A stretch of DNA of 64,000 nt from Malaya genurostris (Eukaryota; Arthropoda; Insecta; Diptera; Culicidae). The stretch spans positions 84,054,935-84,118,934 of the forward strand of contig NC_080572.1 in the NCBI RefSeq assembly GCF_030247185.1, given 5' to 3'. Each line of letters opens with the position of its first letter. Position 1 is the first letter of the stretch. Positions 21,765-33,370 of this stretch are shown here, in pieces. The notes beneath the pieces were generated by a model. That model did not search any database, had not been told where the DNA came from, and saw nothing but the letters and a program-made list of their open reading frames with translations. The position numbers were made by a program, and so were the translations under genes.

Positions 21765-23525
21765 ATAGGTATAGAATTCGCTCAAACTTCCGAAAAAATT
21801 TCCGAGGCCCGGAGGGCCGAATGTCATATACCAATCGATTCAGCTCGACGAACTGAGCAAATGTCTGTCTGTGTGTGTGTGTATGTGTGTGTGTCTGTAT
21901 GTGTGTTGTCAACTAAGAGGTCGAGGTTTCAGAGATGGCTGGACCGATTTTGATCAAACTGGTCGCAAATGAAAGGTCTTCCCGTCACCCTGAACGCTAT
22001 TGAATGGTTTTGAGATCGGATGTTTACTTTTTGAGTTATACGAAGTTTTATGTCAAAATTTTCAATTTTTTGATAGTATCTGTCACAATTGACCTTGAAA
22101 ACAGAATATATTTCCAGATTTGGATTCCGCACGGTAATAGCTATCCAACAAGCCATATATTGTTAAAATCGGTCTATTTTTAACGGAGATATCGAAATTT
22201 GTGTGTAAGCGATTTTTTCCCTATTCCAGCAGTAGATGTTTTGAGCGTCATCTGGCAAAGAAATGCTTGGGAGCAACATAAAACACGATTTTTTATACTG
22301 TTACATACATTTGTTTCTAAGTACCCAAAAGACTGTGTATAGCATGATATTTTGTCTCGGACCGATTTTAGCACGGTTCGTTTTTGGCAACATAATCGTT
22401 CGAATATGCCACTTGTGAACCAGATGATGGCAGAATTTTCGAGTTGAAAGCAATTCCATCGTTATATTTAAACTACTTACAGCAATAAATGCTGGAAGAA
22501 CATAACACCCGTATACCATTCGAATCAGTTCGTCGAGATCAGCAAATGCGTGTGTGACAAAAAATTTCACTCAATTTTCTTCGGAGATGACTCAACCGTT
22601 TTCTACAAACTCAGATTCATACAAAAAGTCGTATGCTCCTAAACAAGGTTCTTGAATTATGTTTGGATCCGATTTCTGGTTCTGGAACTACAGGATGATA
22701 TGTGAAACGAAATGAAAATTGTGGACCCATTTTTCTCGTAGATGGCTGAACCGATCTAAAATTCAAATGAAAAGTTTTAAGATTCTATAAAACATCTTGT
22801 TTTTCAGTCAGATTCAACTTCCGGTTTCGGAGATACAGGGTTATCAGTTTAAAAATGTCTTTTCCACATAAATAATCAGGTTTATCGGGTTTGCAGATTT
22901 GGATAGTCGATAGCCAAATAAACTTATTTCATTATTGATTGTATTCAGTTTTCGTTTCGGAAGGCACCCAAAAATTTAATTCGCACTACGATTCCTCAAA
23001 GATGTCTACATTGATTTTCAAATATTTTGAAACAAATGTAAACTATACAGCTACTCAGGTGAATTTGTCTGACTTCGGCTACACCGAATTTCGAGTTTCG
23101 GTTCCAGTATCGAATCGTTTCTCAAAGCTCAATCGTTTTCTCAAAAAAAAAACCAAATTGAATTTCAGAAACAAAAGTTCAAATTAAAATAAATATAATT
23201 TTATCCAATTTTGACTTCCGATTCTGGGGTTGTAGGATGATGAATTTTTAAAATTCAAAGCGATATAGAAGATGACAATCCCGAAAAGCTTTAAAGTTGG
23301 ACTCAAAAATATTGCGTCATATGGCCATACAAATCGGTTTGGGTTATGCTGGTTTCTGAATACCAGCTCTGAAAGAATGAGTGATTAAAATCTCAAATTG
23401 CCACATTAGAATAATGTCATGAAAACTGAAGCACCGAAGAATATTCATGCAAAAAACACATGCGGATTGATAAAAAAAGGTATCATCTCACTGTTATTAG
23501 GATTAAACGAGTTTTTTAATAAAAT
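21765..23525. repeat. 1.8-kb repeat block, copy C (inverted)
   Basis: Reverse-complement relative of copies A and B, from 'aaaataggtatagaattcgc' at its left end to 'aaaggtatcatctcactg' near 23477. It includes the GT microsatellite at about 21860-21910. Copies B and C face each other across the two transposons at 19894-21760. Confidence 0.85.
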
Positions 23526-23764
23526 TCCGGTTCTTTTTTGATCATAAGGTATATGTAGAAATTTCATAAAATATTGGACGGTTATGTGTAGAACGGCCGT
23601 GTTGCAAGCTTATCAAATAACCTAAGAGCAGCTTTCAGCAGTGTTTAAGACTTTCGAGTTGGACTTAGGCCGGCCTTCCGAATGCTCATGCGTGCAAAAA
23701 TGCTACAGAGAGCGCACCGAAAATGTGTCGCATATTTATCCTGTCAGCGTGAGAGCCCACTTTT
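23526..23764. other. no gene seen
   Basis: Short unassigned stretch between repeat copy C and the 3' end of the I-clade element. Confidence 0.4.
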
Positions 23765-24082
23765 TTTTCCATAAATATGTTTATTTCATATACACTATAC
23801 ATAAGTTTTTCTTCACCGTGGCATCCACAATACATAGTACTTTAAACCTAATACATTTCGAATATCATATTAGTATGTTGGTATTCATTAGTTAATCTAA
23901 ACACTGTTTTTATCAAGCGAGTTGCTATTATAAATTACATTAAATAAAATACATTTATTTTGTACATGATCTTATAACTATTTCAGGTTTGTTTGTATCA
24001 GTTCATCACTTCAATTCAATATCATATAGTTGGCTATTGGTTGAACTCATGGAAGAGAAAACAGTCTAACATAAAATAAAAT

Positions 24083-27000
24083 TTAAATTGGAACTCCAAT
24101 GGACTTAATGAAATTATGAAGAAATTTCATGTGAGGAATGTTACGACAAGCAAGAATGTCGCGAACTGGGACATTGTATAGTCTACCTTGGGTACACAAG
24201 AAATTTATTAGTTGAGATCTGACATCACGATACTCCACGCATGTCCAAACGACATGATCAATATTGCGATAACCTTCGCCACAAGCACAATGATTAGTCT
24301 CGGAAAGTCCAATTCGAAGGAAATGTGCGTCTAACGTGTAGTGATTGGACATGAGTCTGGACATCATACGAATGAAGTCCCTACTCACATCCAGTCCTCT
24401 GAACTATGCCTTTGTCGATATTTTCGGAATAATTGAGTGCATCCGCAGACCCAGATCATCTTCATCCCAAGAAGCTTTCCAGCAAGTGTTCTTTGGTGAG
24501 ACGCGCTTTCACCCTCAATAGCCCCAGGTTGGGCTAAACTATCGGCTCTTCCATTGCCTTTCATGAAATATTTTCTCAGAGTCAATATGCCTGAACTTAC
24601 TTGTAAATATTTTTGGGATTTCCATCGAGCGTAGGTGTTCCGGGATTCCACGCACTTCGTGCTGCATGGATGTGTCGAAAAATAAAGTTGAGTCAGGAAC
24701 ATTAAGGAGGCTGACACAGATAGGAATATATCTTGTAGGGTCTATTTCCTGTGACATATGGTTAAAATATACTGTCATGCATCTTGTTTGAGATTTAAGC
24801 TCAATTAGCCTTTCGAAGTTGTTAATAACCAGGGGATTCAGAACTTCACATCTTATTAGCAGTCGCGATGAAAGCTCCCAAAAACGATCTGTCAATGGAA
24901 GAACTCCCACCAGAACTTCAAGACTCATTGTTTGTGTCGAATGCATGCAGCTTAAAGCAATTTGCAAACAATGATATTGACTTCACACCAGTTTGATAAT
25001 ATGAGAGTTTGCAGCGGAACGAAACCAAACGCATCCATATTCCATCACTAAAAGTATCGTTGTCTGATACAATTTTATTAGATCTTCCGGATGAGCACTC
25101 CACCAAGATCCTGTTATTGTTCTAAGAAAATTTACTTTTTGTTGGCATTTTGTTATCAGATAAATAATGTGTTCTCCCCACTTAGTTTTTTAATCAAACC
25201 ACACCCCAAGGTATTTGAAAGTCAAAACGTGTTGGATTATTCTTTCCATCATATGAAGCTGACGCTGCGCGGGGTCATGCTTTCTTGAAAAGACGACCAG
25301 TTCTGTTTTCTCCGCAAAGAATTCGATACCCAGATGAACAGCCCAAACGGATAAGTTATCTAAGGTATTCTGCAATGAATTTTGCAGATCAATAGCTCTG
25401 GGTCCAGTAACTGAAACCACGCCATTATCTGCCAATTGTCTTATTGTACATGGGGTTACTAGACAGCTGTCAATGTCATTTACGTAAAAATTATAGAGGA
25501 GCGGACTGAGGCATGAGCCTTGCGGGAGACCCATGTAACTATTTCTGAGTGTTGCCAAATCGCCATGTGAAAAATGCATGTGTTTCTCTGACAAAAGGTT
25601 GTGCAAATAATTATTTATAACCGCTGGGAGTCCATTTTGGTGAAGCTTGTCTGAAAGAACATCAATGGAAACTGAATCAAATGCTCCTTTAATGTCTAAA
25701 AATACAGATGCCATTTGTTGCTTTTGAGCGAAGGCAATTTGGATGTCAGACGAAAGTAATGCAACAAACCGTTCATCTCGATCCAAGTGTCGAGATGTCG
25801 AAGAATAATTTTTTCTAACAATTTTCTGATGCAGGGCATCATTGCAATGGGTCCATATGAGTTGAGACTGGCAGCTGGTAGACCAATATTTTGCTCAAGA
25901 AACTTGTTGTACAATTCCAACAAACGTCTTTTTGCAAGGTCGGGCAGATTCTTCATCAAGTTGAATTTATTTCTGTCCAACCCAGGAGCGTTATTGTTAC
26001 ATGACATGAGTGCTATGGAAAATTTCATCATTGAAACGGGGCTATCAATGGAACCATTATTTGGAGCAGACTCCCTAATAATGCTATGCGAAAGGAACAG
26101 AATCTGGACAAACTTTCATCGCAAAATCAAATTTTCATCGGTTCGAGTATTCTTCACTCCCATTTCCTACGTTACGATTCCTCATTCGTCTGGCCGTATT
26201 CCAAAGAGTGCTCATTGAGGACATACCTTCGACAAAATGTCTCCAATAGCTACATTTCTCGGCCCGAAGTGTGCTCTTGTATTTGTTTTCTGAAGTCAAG
26301 AAATTTTCTAAATACTGAGAAGTTTCTCCTCCTCGTTTTAAAAACGTATTGAAAGCATTTTGTTTCGCGTATTTAGCATCTGAGCACTTTTTGTCCCTCC
26401 AAGGGTTTGGAGGCCTTCTGTTAGACGATGGACCAAGAAATCGTTTGGTTTGGGCTTGTTCTGCGGCCTCAAGAATCGAACAAACGAGGAAGTCATATTC
26501 TTCAAGTGGGGGAGCTCTTCCATTGAGTTCAAGGTACTTGAGATACTACTTAGGTATTTAATCCAGTCAATATTTTTTGTCAAATCATATGGAATATTAA
26601 CTGAATTAGCAATGCCTTTGTTACTGCTAATTGAGATGATGATTGGTAAATGATCGCTACCGGAAATGTTTTCCAGGTACAATCTAGTCGAATTGAAGTC
26701 GAGCAAAGAGCTAAATCTAATGCACTTGAACGTGTAGGAGGTCTTGGGATCCGTGTCATGCCACCCATATTTAATACCGTCATGCTAAAATTGTCGCAAA
26801 TATTATATATAAAGAATGATCAGTTATCTTTGTTAACGGAACCCCACATCATTCCGTGCGAATTGAAATCTCCTAAAATCAAACGTGGAGCAGGGAGGGC
26901 TTCGACCATTTCATTTAGCTGTCGTTGTTCAACTTGAGCAATGCAAATGTCCTTTCCTTTAATGTTTATTTGACAAGCAACCACTTCTAGGCTAGAAGTC

Positions 27001-27280
27001 GAAGGAATATTTAATCTATAAAACGAATAGCTTTTCTTAATTCCTAAAAGCATTTCACCATACGGAGAGTCTCTATCGAGACGTATAATGTTAAAGTCAT
27101 TAAAATTTATGGCTATGTATGATGTAAGCCATGTTTCGCACAAAGCAAATACATCACATTTTTGGCTATGCAACAAAACATTAAATGAATCAAGTTTTGG
27201 CATGATGCTTCGACAATTCCACTGCACGACAGTGATTGAATGAAAAAAAAAATGCAGCGCATACTGCAAGATCATGAGGA
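24083..27280 (-). pseudogene. I-clade ORF2 (endonuclease / reverse transcriptase / RNase H), copy 1
   Basis: A polyprotein for target-primed reverse transcription, in several frames. Endonuclease at about 27240-26450: VVQWNCRSIMPKLDS, CDVFALCETWL and LILGDFNSHGMMWGS are the AP-endonuclease motifs. Reverse transcriptase at about 26000-25190: FLDIKGAFDSV, GLPQGSCLSPLLYNFYVNDID, and the catalytic box reading LADNGVV, where the second Asp of the usual ADD is Asn. RNase H is mostly deleted: the sequence jumps from the segment before the first catalytic Asp to GNGRADSLAQ. The C-terminus has a Cys/His motif (CACGEGYRNIDHVVWTC). Frameshifts lie near 24390, 24700 and 25700-26030. Domain order fits the I clade; mosquito MosquI elements are a possible match. 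Confidence 0.87.
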
Positions 27281-27348
27281 CCGTCACCACCGTCAATTTC
27301 CTCCTCCTTCGATGGAATGTAAACTCTAAAGTCAACAGCAAATAATTT

Positions 27349-27879
27349 CCAAATGCAGCAAAAACGCAATTAATTATCTTTCCTCACAAGCCAAGAGCTA
27401 CTTTTCTTAAACCAAACAATAATCACATTCTCAAATTGAATGGCTTGGAATTGACATGGTCTGATCAAGCTAAATACTTAGGTTTAACGTATGACAAAAA
27501 ACTCACTTTCAAGGATCACATTGAAGGAATCCAGGCAAAGTGTAATAAATATATTAAATGTTTATATCCTCTTATAAACAGAAATTCTAAGCTCTGTCTA
27601 AAAAACAAATTGTTTATTTATAAACAAATTTTCAGACCTGCCATGCTTTATGCGGTACCAATTTGGTCAAGCTGTTGTTCCACCAGGAAGAAAACGCTTC
27701 AAAGGATTCAGAATAAAATTCTGAAAATGATTCTGAAGCGTCTTCCCTGGTTTAGTACAAATGAGTTACACAGACTCACAAATATAGAACCATTAGATGT
27801 AATGTCACAAAATATTATAAGAAAATTCCGACCAAAAACGATGCAATCTTCAATTGAATCGATTCGCTTTCTGTATTAG
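27349..27879 (+). pseudogene. C-terminal part of a Juan-like reverse transcriptase ORF
   Basis: Truncated by the usual incomplete target-primed reverse transcription, so it has no start codon. The frame is open from the 5' junction through 176 codons to the natural stop at 27879. Visible family motifs after the palm domain are the thumb start TWSDQAKYLGLTYDKKLTFK, then CNKYIKCLYPLINRNSKL, IYKQIFRPAMLYAVPIW and KTLQRIQNKILKMIL. These are typical of jockey-clade elements, and the wording is closest to mosquito Juan as I recall it. No internal stops, so the insertion is fairly young. Confidence 0.88.
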
Positions 27880-28108
27880 TTAGTAAGTTAGTATATAAGT
27901 TCCTTTTCCCCATCACACAATACAAGTAGGTTTAGAATTTTCCCTACACAAAAATCTCAGAATTGCGGAACCAAATAATGTCCTCATGGTAATAACCAAA
28001 TCATATATATAATAGGGCTGAAAAGTCACCACTTGTGGCTGAACACCCAATTTAAATCTTAATTATTTTAATTTTAACTCATATTCCAATAAATAGTTAT
28101 TTAAAAAA
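27349..28108 (+). mobile_element. 5'-truncated Juan/jockey-like non-LTR element
   Basis: A 760-bp insertion in I-clade copy 1, flanked by the 15-bp direct repeat AACAGCAAATAATTT at 27334-27348 and 28109-28123. It ends in CAATAAATAG and a short A run. Copy 2 of the host element has the uninterrupted site at about 58966-58987 (GTAAATTATTTGCTGTTG), which confirms the insertion point. Confidence 0.93.
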
Positions 28109-28524
28109 AACAGCAAATAATTTACAGGTTACAATATCGTTCGCCTGTTTCAAATCGTTAACAACAACTCGAATTTCATCTCTATTAACGTTAGAGATTT
28201 CTACAACTTCAGAAAAATTTGATGTCAAATCCTTTGTAATTCGTATCAAATTTAATACATTTTCTTTTTTTCGAAAATAGCCTATTCATGGCCTAGTGGT
28301 ATCCTCTGGATAATATTTAGCCCTTGGAGTATTTAAGATCTTACTAGTATCTGGAATCGGATTTGGATGATCTTCCATGAGATCATCCATTACATTAACT
28401 GTTTTTTTTGTAAATTAATAGTATCAAAATGAAAACTCATTCATAGTAAAATTTCAGTTATAAGAGAAATTAAAAAAACTAAATTAAATTAAATCTACCT
28501 TGTTGCTGCGTTGTCTCTGTTACT

Positions 28525-29140
28525 GGGCCACAGTAAGAGCAAATTCAGCAGCTAGAAGATCTATATGGAAGATTTATAATAGAGCAGAAACTGGAACAAA
28601 CGTATCCCCAGTAAGCCGTTCTAATTTTATTTATTCGACCAGTTCTTCTGTCAAATTTAAAACTGGTCTACGATGCCGTTCTATTTATTGTATATTTGAA
28701 ACACGAGTAAAACACTGCTGGGGCTGCCAGCTTTGCTTGTTATAAAATTCAGGCTTAAATTTTGTATCTGACATAAACTATGCATCTAGAACTAGAACAC
28801 TACTGAATATGCCCCAAAAGCTACTGTTTTAATTATTTTCCCGTACCTAGAGCGTGCCGCACAGTGCAAGTTGTTGGTGAGAGTTGGCCATCGTAAGGTC
28901 TTCTAATCCTACACAGAATTCCGGAATTTTGTCCGGATCCGATTTCTGTTGCTTGAATTAGAAGTTGATGAGTGTTTAAAATTTCGAGCCGTCACTTTAG
29001 AGCGACGATGCAAAATATGGGAAATAAACGAACCGGAAATAATTGAAAAGTCCAAAACGAATTTTACTCATTTTTTCCCGAGATGGTTTAATCGGTTTTC
29101 TCAAAATTTCATTCAAATGACCTATGATTAATTGACGAAA
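28525..29140. other. no gene; degraded repeat unit
   Basis: No coding region is supported. A degraded 150-bp repeat monomer lies at about 28915-29115 ('ggatccgatttctgttgc', 'ccgagatggtttaatcgg'). The interval also separates I-clade copy 1 from the poly(A) end of the next gene. Confidence 0.45.
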
Positions 29141-29158
29141 GACATACTTTACAGTTGA

Positions 29159-29171
29159 TTTATTCTTTATT
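29159..29171 (-). terminator. poly(A) signals of chitin-binding gene 1
   Basis: Two AATAAA hexamers on the minus strand (29164-29159 and 29171-29166), 38-50 bp past the stop codon at 29209-29211. Confidence 0.75.
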
Positions 29172-29208
29172 TAATCAATCGAACTTTGATAAACCTCAGA
29201 AACTCTTG

Positions 29209-30128
29209 TTAGTTCAACAGTTTACGTCTAGCATTACCTACGGGAGTGACACATAATTTTTTCTTGTCGTCAAACTCCTGCGATGCTAAAGGACAAGAAC
29301 GTTCGATATAGGTCAATTTTCCGTTCAACCAGTAGCACTGATAGTACATGTTGGGGTTGGTCGATTTGGCATAGGTACCCTCTCTGAGACATTTGTAAAC
29401 ACACTTGCCGGTACTGCTGTCGAAAGTAGATCCATCACCGCAGGAGAACATGATTATTGAAGCGTCTGTATCTGCATCGTCGTCTTCCTCGTACCAGCAG
29501 TAATAGAAAAATTTATTGTTCGAAGGATACACCTTTAGAATTGGTCCGTCAGTTGTGCAATTCAGTGGCTTGCAACCCGTGCTAGCTCGTTGGCACATTT
29601 CCGCTTTGCTGTTGTAGGTGTAACCCGATTGACACTTGTAGAAGTCTCCGGTTTGTTCCGCTCCTTCACAGTAGTAGTATCCGGTGCACGAATGAGGATC
29701 CGGATATTTACCTACACCTGTACATCGAAAATTCAACTCCGGTGATGCCTGCGAACAAGTTTCCTGACTGTCGTCCGGAACCATTGAACAGCCGCCTTCA
29801 GACGAGTTGCAGTATGGGGTAGACTTTGGACAAGTTTGGGTTGGATTCTGTACGTTTTCTGATCCGATGCACACCTTAATCGTTCGGCAACCTACACAAA
29901 CGGTTATCTGTCCATTTCCACAGGTAGCAGGATTAGGGTATAGAATGTCGTTTTCATCGGTTTTCCTCAGAACTCCCGGAGCAAACTCGCTACTAATGAC
30001 ATCCTGAGCTGTTGTGTTGACCACCTGTGTTTTGGATAAGATGAATTTTGCTTTTCGTGAGTACAATTTTTACAACTTACAAGTATCAACAAGAGTCCTT
30101 TAAATAGAAGTTTGGCGATGCACGACAT
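29209..30128 (-). CDS. secreted multi-domain chitin-binding protein (peritrophin-like), gene 1
   Basis: Two exons: 30128-30081 and 30024-29209, with a 56-bp intron (GTAAGT...CACAG) lying inside the signal peptide after codon 16. The spliced product has 287 residues. Residues 1-23 form a signal peptide (MSCIAKLLFKGLLLILVV core). Four six-cysteine-type modules follow, at about Cys51-Cys95, Cys117-Cys160, Cys172-Cys224 and Cys228-Cys274. The second has the clearest type-2 chitin-binding (peritrophin-A) pattern, with PDPHSCTGYYYC and YKCQSGYTYNSKAEMC. Such proteins bind chitin in peritrophic matrix or cuticle outside the cell. An acidic run (EEDDDADTD, residues 195-203) lies in module three. The start was chosen because the splice gives a signal peptide, while the frame's own first Met (30066) lies inside the intron. 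Paralogue of the gene at 47493-48320. Confidence 0.9.
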
Positions 30129-30152
30129 CTTTTTCGATCTATGATTTCTGCT

Positions 30153-30189
30153 GAACTGCCGGTGTTGGAGAGAACCCTTCGTTTATATA
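30153..30189 (-). promoter_or_regulatory. core promoter of chitin-binding gene 1
   Basis: TATATAAA at 30189-30182 and an initiator-like GGCAGTT at 30160-30154 (A at 30157) are 32 bp apart, the usual TATA-to-start spacing. The predicted 5' leader to the ATG at 30128 is about 29 bases. Confidence 0.7.
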
Positions 30190-30199
30190 GAAACTTAGA

Positions 30200-30770
30200 A
30201 TTACGAATGGTCGTCGATATTGTGATTTAGTTATGTAGGACGATGTGCAACTATCACTCTGAATAAATTTAAATATTTACTTTTCAGTTCACTAGCCCCG
30301 AACAGTTTGTATTGTCGGTCCGTTGACCGTTATATGTGACTATCGAAATGGCAAAATATTACACTCCGTCGTTAATTGCGGTTTCGTTCTGTGCTCAATA
30401 GCACAGAAAGTTTCTTCTCTGATACTTTATTTTCAATCACAACGGTGATCATCATTCGCAGTGATTACATATTATAACATGCGATGGAATAGTTCTTGTG
30501 CAAGAATTTACGTTTATTTAAAGCAAACGACGTCAGTTGTTTGTGGGTTTATTTTTCAAGCCGCGAACCCTTTTCCCCATGAAAAATGCCACGAAATATT
30601 CGTAAATTCTCGTGAGAAACACTAGAATTACTCAAATCATAGTATAAACCCTCTTCGTACAATCGATGATTTTTATATTAAATACAGATCATTAAAATAT
30701 TAACGAAATTTGTACCACAGAACAGATTAGATCATATAAGAATTGCAGTTTCTTAAAGCTTGCTTCAGAT
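30200..30770. other. no gene seen
   Basis: Upstream region of chitin-binding gene 1. It presumably includes its proximal regulatory DNA, but no specific factor site could be assigned. It ends at the TA target of the next transposon. Confidence 0.4.
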
Positions 30771-30938
30771 AGAATTGGAACAAAGAAAATTGTCTGTATT
30801 TCAGTTATTTATTATTGAATTCAAGATCTTTTTTTATACAAATGTAGCGTTTTATTCATACTTTTAAGAAAAAATACGGATAAAATTATTCGTCACGGTT
30901 TTAAAGGAATTCTCAAATTTTTCCTATAACACGGCTCA

Positions 30939-31204
30939 TTAGGCGGCGCACACCTTCTTCGTCCATTTTTTAGCTATCTTATTCCACCAGGTCGTCATCT
31001 GATTGATGTTTTTGACAACCTTTCCCTTTGCTTTGAGTCTCCTCTTCATGATTGCCCAGTATTTCTCAATAGGGCGGAACTGGGGGCAGTTGGGTGGGTT
31101 AAGGTTTTTCGGAACAAACTGGACCCCTTTCTCTGCATACCATTCTTGAACGACTTTGCTGTAATGACAGCTTGCCAAATCTGACCAAAACATTACAGAA
31201 TGGT
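30939..31204 (-). pseudogene. DD37E transposase, C-terminal part
   Basis: Holds the last two catalytic residues: MFWSDLASCHYS (second D) and QFRPIEKYWAIMK (E). I count 37 residues between them, which defines the DD37E group. A lysine-rich tail follows and the frame ends in CAA before TAA. The N-terminal part of the same gene is at 32607-33225, beyond the insertion. Confidence 0.9.
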
Positions 31205-32602
31205 CGTGGTAACAATTTTTGTTACGCTAGCTTGTTTGTGACTAGTTGACAACCAGATATTTGAGTGATTGTTACTAACATCTAACCACTTGCATGACTC
31301 AAAAAGCGCAGTTTCTACTAGTTGTTAAATCGGCTAAAAATATGTTGTCGTTACGTTGTAATGCCATACTGAAATAACTTATCTTTTCATAACTTGAAAA
31401 TAACTTGTTTCCAAGTAAACTAGTTGAAACTTAGTCACCATCGACATTATAAACATTGAATGAATCCAGAATACTTTTATATCATCAATAAAAAAGCAGA
31501 AGAGTACTTTAAGTCACAAACTTGATACAAGGTACAAATTTCACAACGATTCAAAAATTGTCGAGCGGAATTCAATTTTACTTAACTGTTTTTTATGCGC
31601 CTTCAATCAAAATCTGTTTATAAAGATAGAAAAAATAAACAAAAAAATAACCCTATGTTCAGAATGCTCAAAATTATTCCAAGTAGAGTGATTTCTCATC
31701 ATTTTAAATTCATATATCATGAGAACTATAATATTATCACAATCGATGTTCAATCCCTATATTATTTTTTTCGTGTTTATGACAGTGCATAGAACAAAAA
31801 TGACTATTCTGGCTTTCACTATTTTCGGCAAAAAGTAGTTTTGAATAAAGTAATATCCTGGTTTTATTTACGTTTCATATACTTCTTGAGACTCCATATT
31901 GTGTTCGCCATATTCAAGCCAGCAGAGGTTGTTTTGTTTGCATTTTAGTTATCATAACGTTGGGAAAACTTACCGATAACTATCTGAATTAATGAAGAAA
32001 TTATATTTATAATCTTATAATATCTGAGTTATTGCTATATCAATTCACAGTAACGATTCACATATACGTTAACGTATTTATAATGGTTTCGCAACGGAAA
32101 ATAAACCTTTTTTCAACTAGTAGCTAAAAACATAGCTGTGATTAAAGATATGTTAGAATCAAGTAACGATAACTTACAAATGATAGTTAGTTTAATGTTT
32201 ACGTTATAAAGAAACATTGCTGTCACCTTGTTTTAACCAGTATAACATAAAAAACATGTTCGTGCTCTCGTTGCAACACAGTTGGGTTAAGGGGTATCAA
32301 AACTTTTTATGGGTTGCTACTATTGACGTCAAATAAACTTATTTTCAACTAGTGGCTAGAAGCATTGTTGTGATTAAAAATATGTTTGTATTAAGTAACG
32401 ATAGCTTATAAATTATATTTAATTCAATATGACACAAAGATGTTATGATTGGAAACCTAAATAACTATTTCGTAACTAGTTATGTTATGATGAAACATTG
32501 CTGTCGCCATGTTTTAACCAGTATAACATAAAACACATATTCGTGCTCTTGTTGCAACATAGTTTGGACTTTGTCGTATCAGAACTAGTTGCGGATTGCT
32601 AC
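31205..32602. mobile_element. insertion within the DD37E transposase; unclassified
   Basis: About 1.4 kb of AT-rich DNA. One edge is the palindrome GTAACAATTTTTGTTAC (31208-31224). The other reads TTGCTACTTGGG at about 32596-32607, sharing the 11-mer that ends the segment 13288-16474. Its right half consists of two tandem units of about 282 bp ('cgtgctct(c/t)gttgcaaca' at 32261 and 32542). ACTAGT palindromes recur through it (for example near 31240, 31318, 31424, 32117, 32348, 32488, 32584). No coding region. Some transposase codons are missing at the junction, so exact borders are uncertain. Confidence 0.55.
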
Positions 32603-32606
32603 TTGG

Positions 32607-33225
32607 GTATAGTTCCGATGTCATTGTCTTATTTGTAACGAAAACTTTCGTTTTTTGTCACAGCTGCAAATGCCTTGCCAAATCACAAATTTTCTTGCAA
32701 ATTTATCGGCAAAATAAAATTTAATTTTTGCTGGAACATCCCCCCGAGCCGTTGCCAAGTTAAATTTTTGACGTGGGATTGGCCTGAAGTCAGCCTTGAC
32801 ATAGGTTTCATCGTCCATCAGAAGACACCCGTCGAACTTGGTCAGCACCTGGTCGTATAGTTTCCGAGCAGGAATTTTGACCACACTATTCTGTTTTATG
32901 GTCCGATTTGGCTGTTTGCTAGCTCGATACGACTTGATTCCTTCCCGAAGTCGAGTTCTCCTAACGGTACTATGGGCAGCACCGAATTTTCTGGCCAAAT
33001 CACGGTCCGACAGATTAGGATTCCTCAAAATCTTACCACGCAGTTTCCGGTCGACAGTTCCACTCCGACGATTGGCTTGAGGCTTCCGAATCGTCGTCAA
33101 TGTTTCCTTATACCGCGCCATGCGGTATTCCTGGGCAATTTCAGCTGTTTAGCTAGTCTAGATGCAGACCACAATGGATTTTCCAAATAACTGTGTACAA
33201 TTTTTTCGCTTCTTTCGACTTCCAT
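32607..33225 (-). pseudogene. DD37E transposase, N-terminal part
   Basis: Begins at the ATG at 33225 (MEVERSEKIVHSYLENPL), with a helix-turn-helix about 33190-33120. A frameshift near 33118 moves into the frame RYKETLTTIRKPQANRRSG. The second helix-turn-helix (LSDRDLARKFGAAHSTVRRTR) and the first catalytic residue in CLLMDDETYVKADF are visible. A second frameshift near 32640 precedes the codons VFVTNKT, and the gene is then cut by the insertion. Non-functional. Confidence 0.87.
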
Positions 33226-33370
33226 GTTGATTGTTTACAAAGTACAGTCGATTTGTGGAATGTCAATAATCATACGTGAAGATGATAAAATTCCCGACAC
33301 GTAGGCGCCAAGAACTTCCAAATCCGTCCACCAGGAGCGCCACAATATGAGCAAAAGTTTGTTTCAATTC

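Larger units (their letters stand above)
23765..28522 (-). mobile_element. I-clade non-LTR retrotransposon, copy 1, broken
   Basis: A near full-span copy on the minus strand. Its 5' end is near 28522, where CAACAAGGTAGA is shared with copy 2 at 58617-58628, and its 3' end is near 23765. It keeps ORF1 start sequence, endonuclease, reverse transcriptase, part of RNase H and the 3' untranslated region. Compared with copy 2 it lacks most of the ORF1 zinc-knuckle segment (about 0.9 kb) and the core of RNase H (about 0.3 kb), and it is split by a Juan-like insertion at 27349-28108. Two relatives in opposite orientation about 31 kb apart could mediate inversion. Confidence 0.88.
30772..33370 (-). 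mobile_element. DD37E Tc1/mariner-type transposon, copy 1, with a 1.4-kb insertion
   Basis: Terminal repeats GAATTG(G/A)AACAAA at 30772-30784 and, inverted, 33358-33370. TA lies immediately outside both (30770-30771 and 33371-33372). The transposase runs on the minus strand and is separated into two parts by foreign DNA at about 31205-32602. DD37E elements (ITmD37E) were described from mosquitoes, supporting the host assignment. Confidence 0.82.

Noticed and set aside
8655..22570. Conserved short frame MK(L/F)FVTHAFADLDEL in three places (8655, 19096, 22570 inverse)
   Set aside because: It lies inside the 1.8-kb repeat copies and reads through the microsatellite-associated phrase. Similarity follows the DNA repeat, downstream parts diverge in frame, and no start or splice signal supports a gene.
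23641..23895. 84-codon plus-strand frame
   Set aside because: It overlaps the 3' untranslated region of I-clade copy 1 on the other strand and has no domain.
30066..30066. Met at 30066 as the start of chitin-binding gene 1
   Set aside because: It falls inside the predicted intron; splicing 30081 to 30024 gives a signal peptide, and a TATA box and initiator lie at the right distance upstream.
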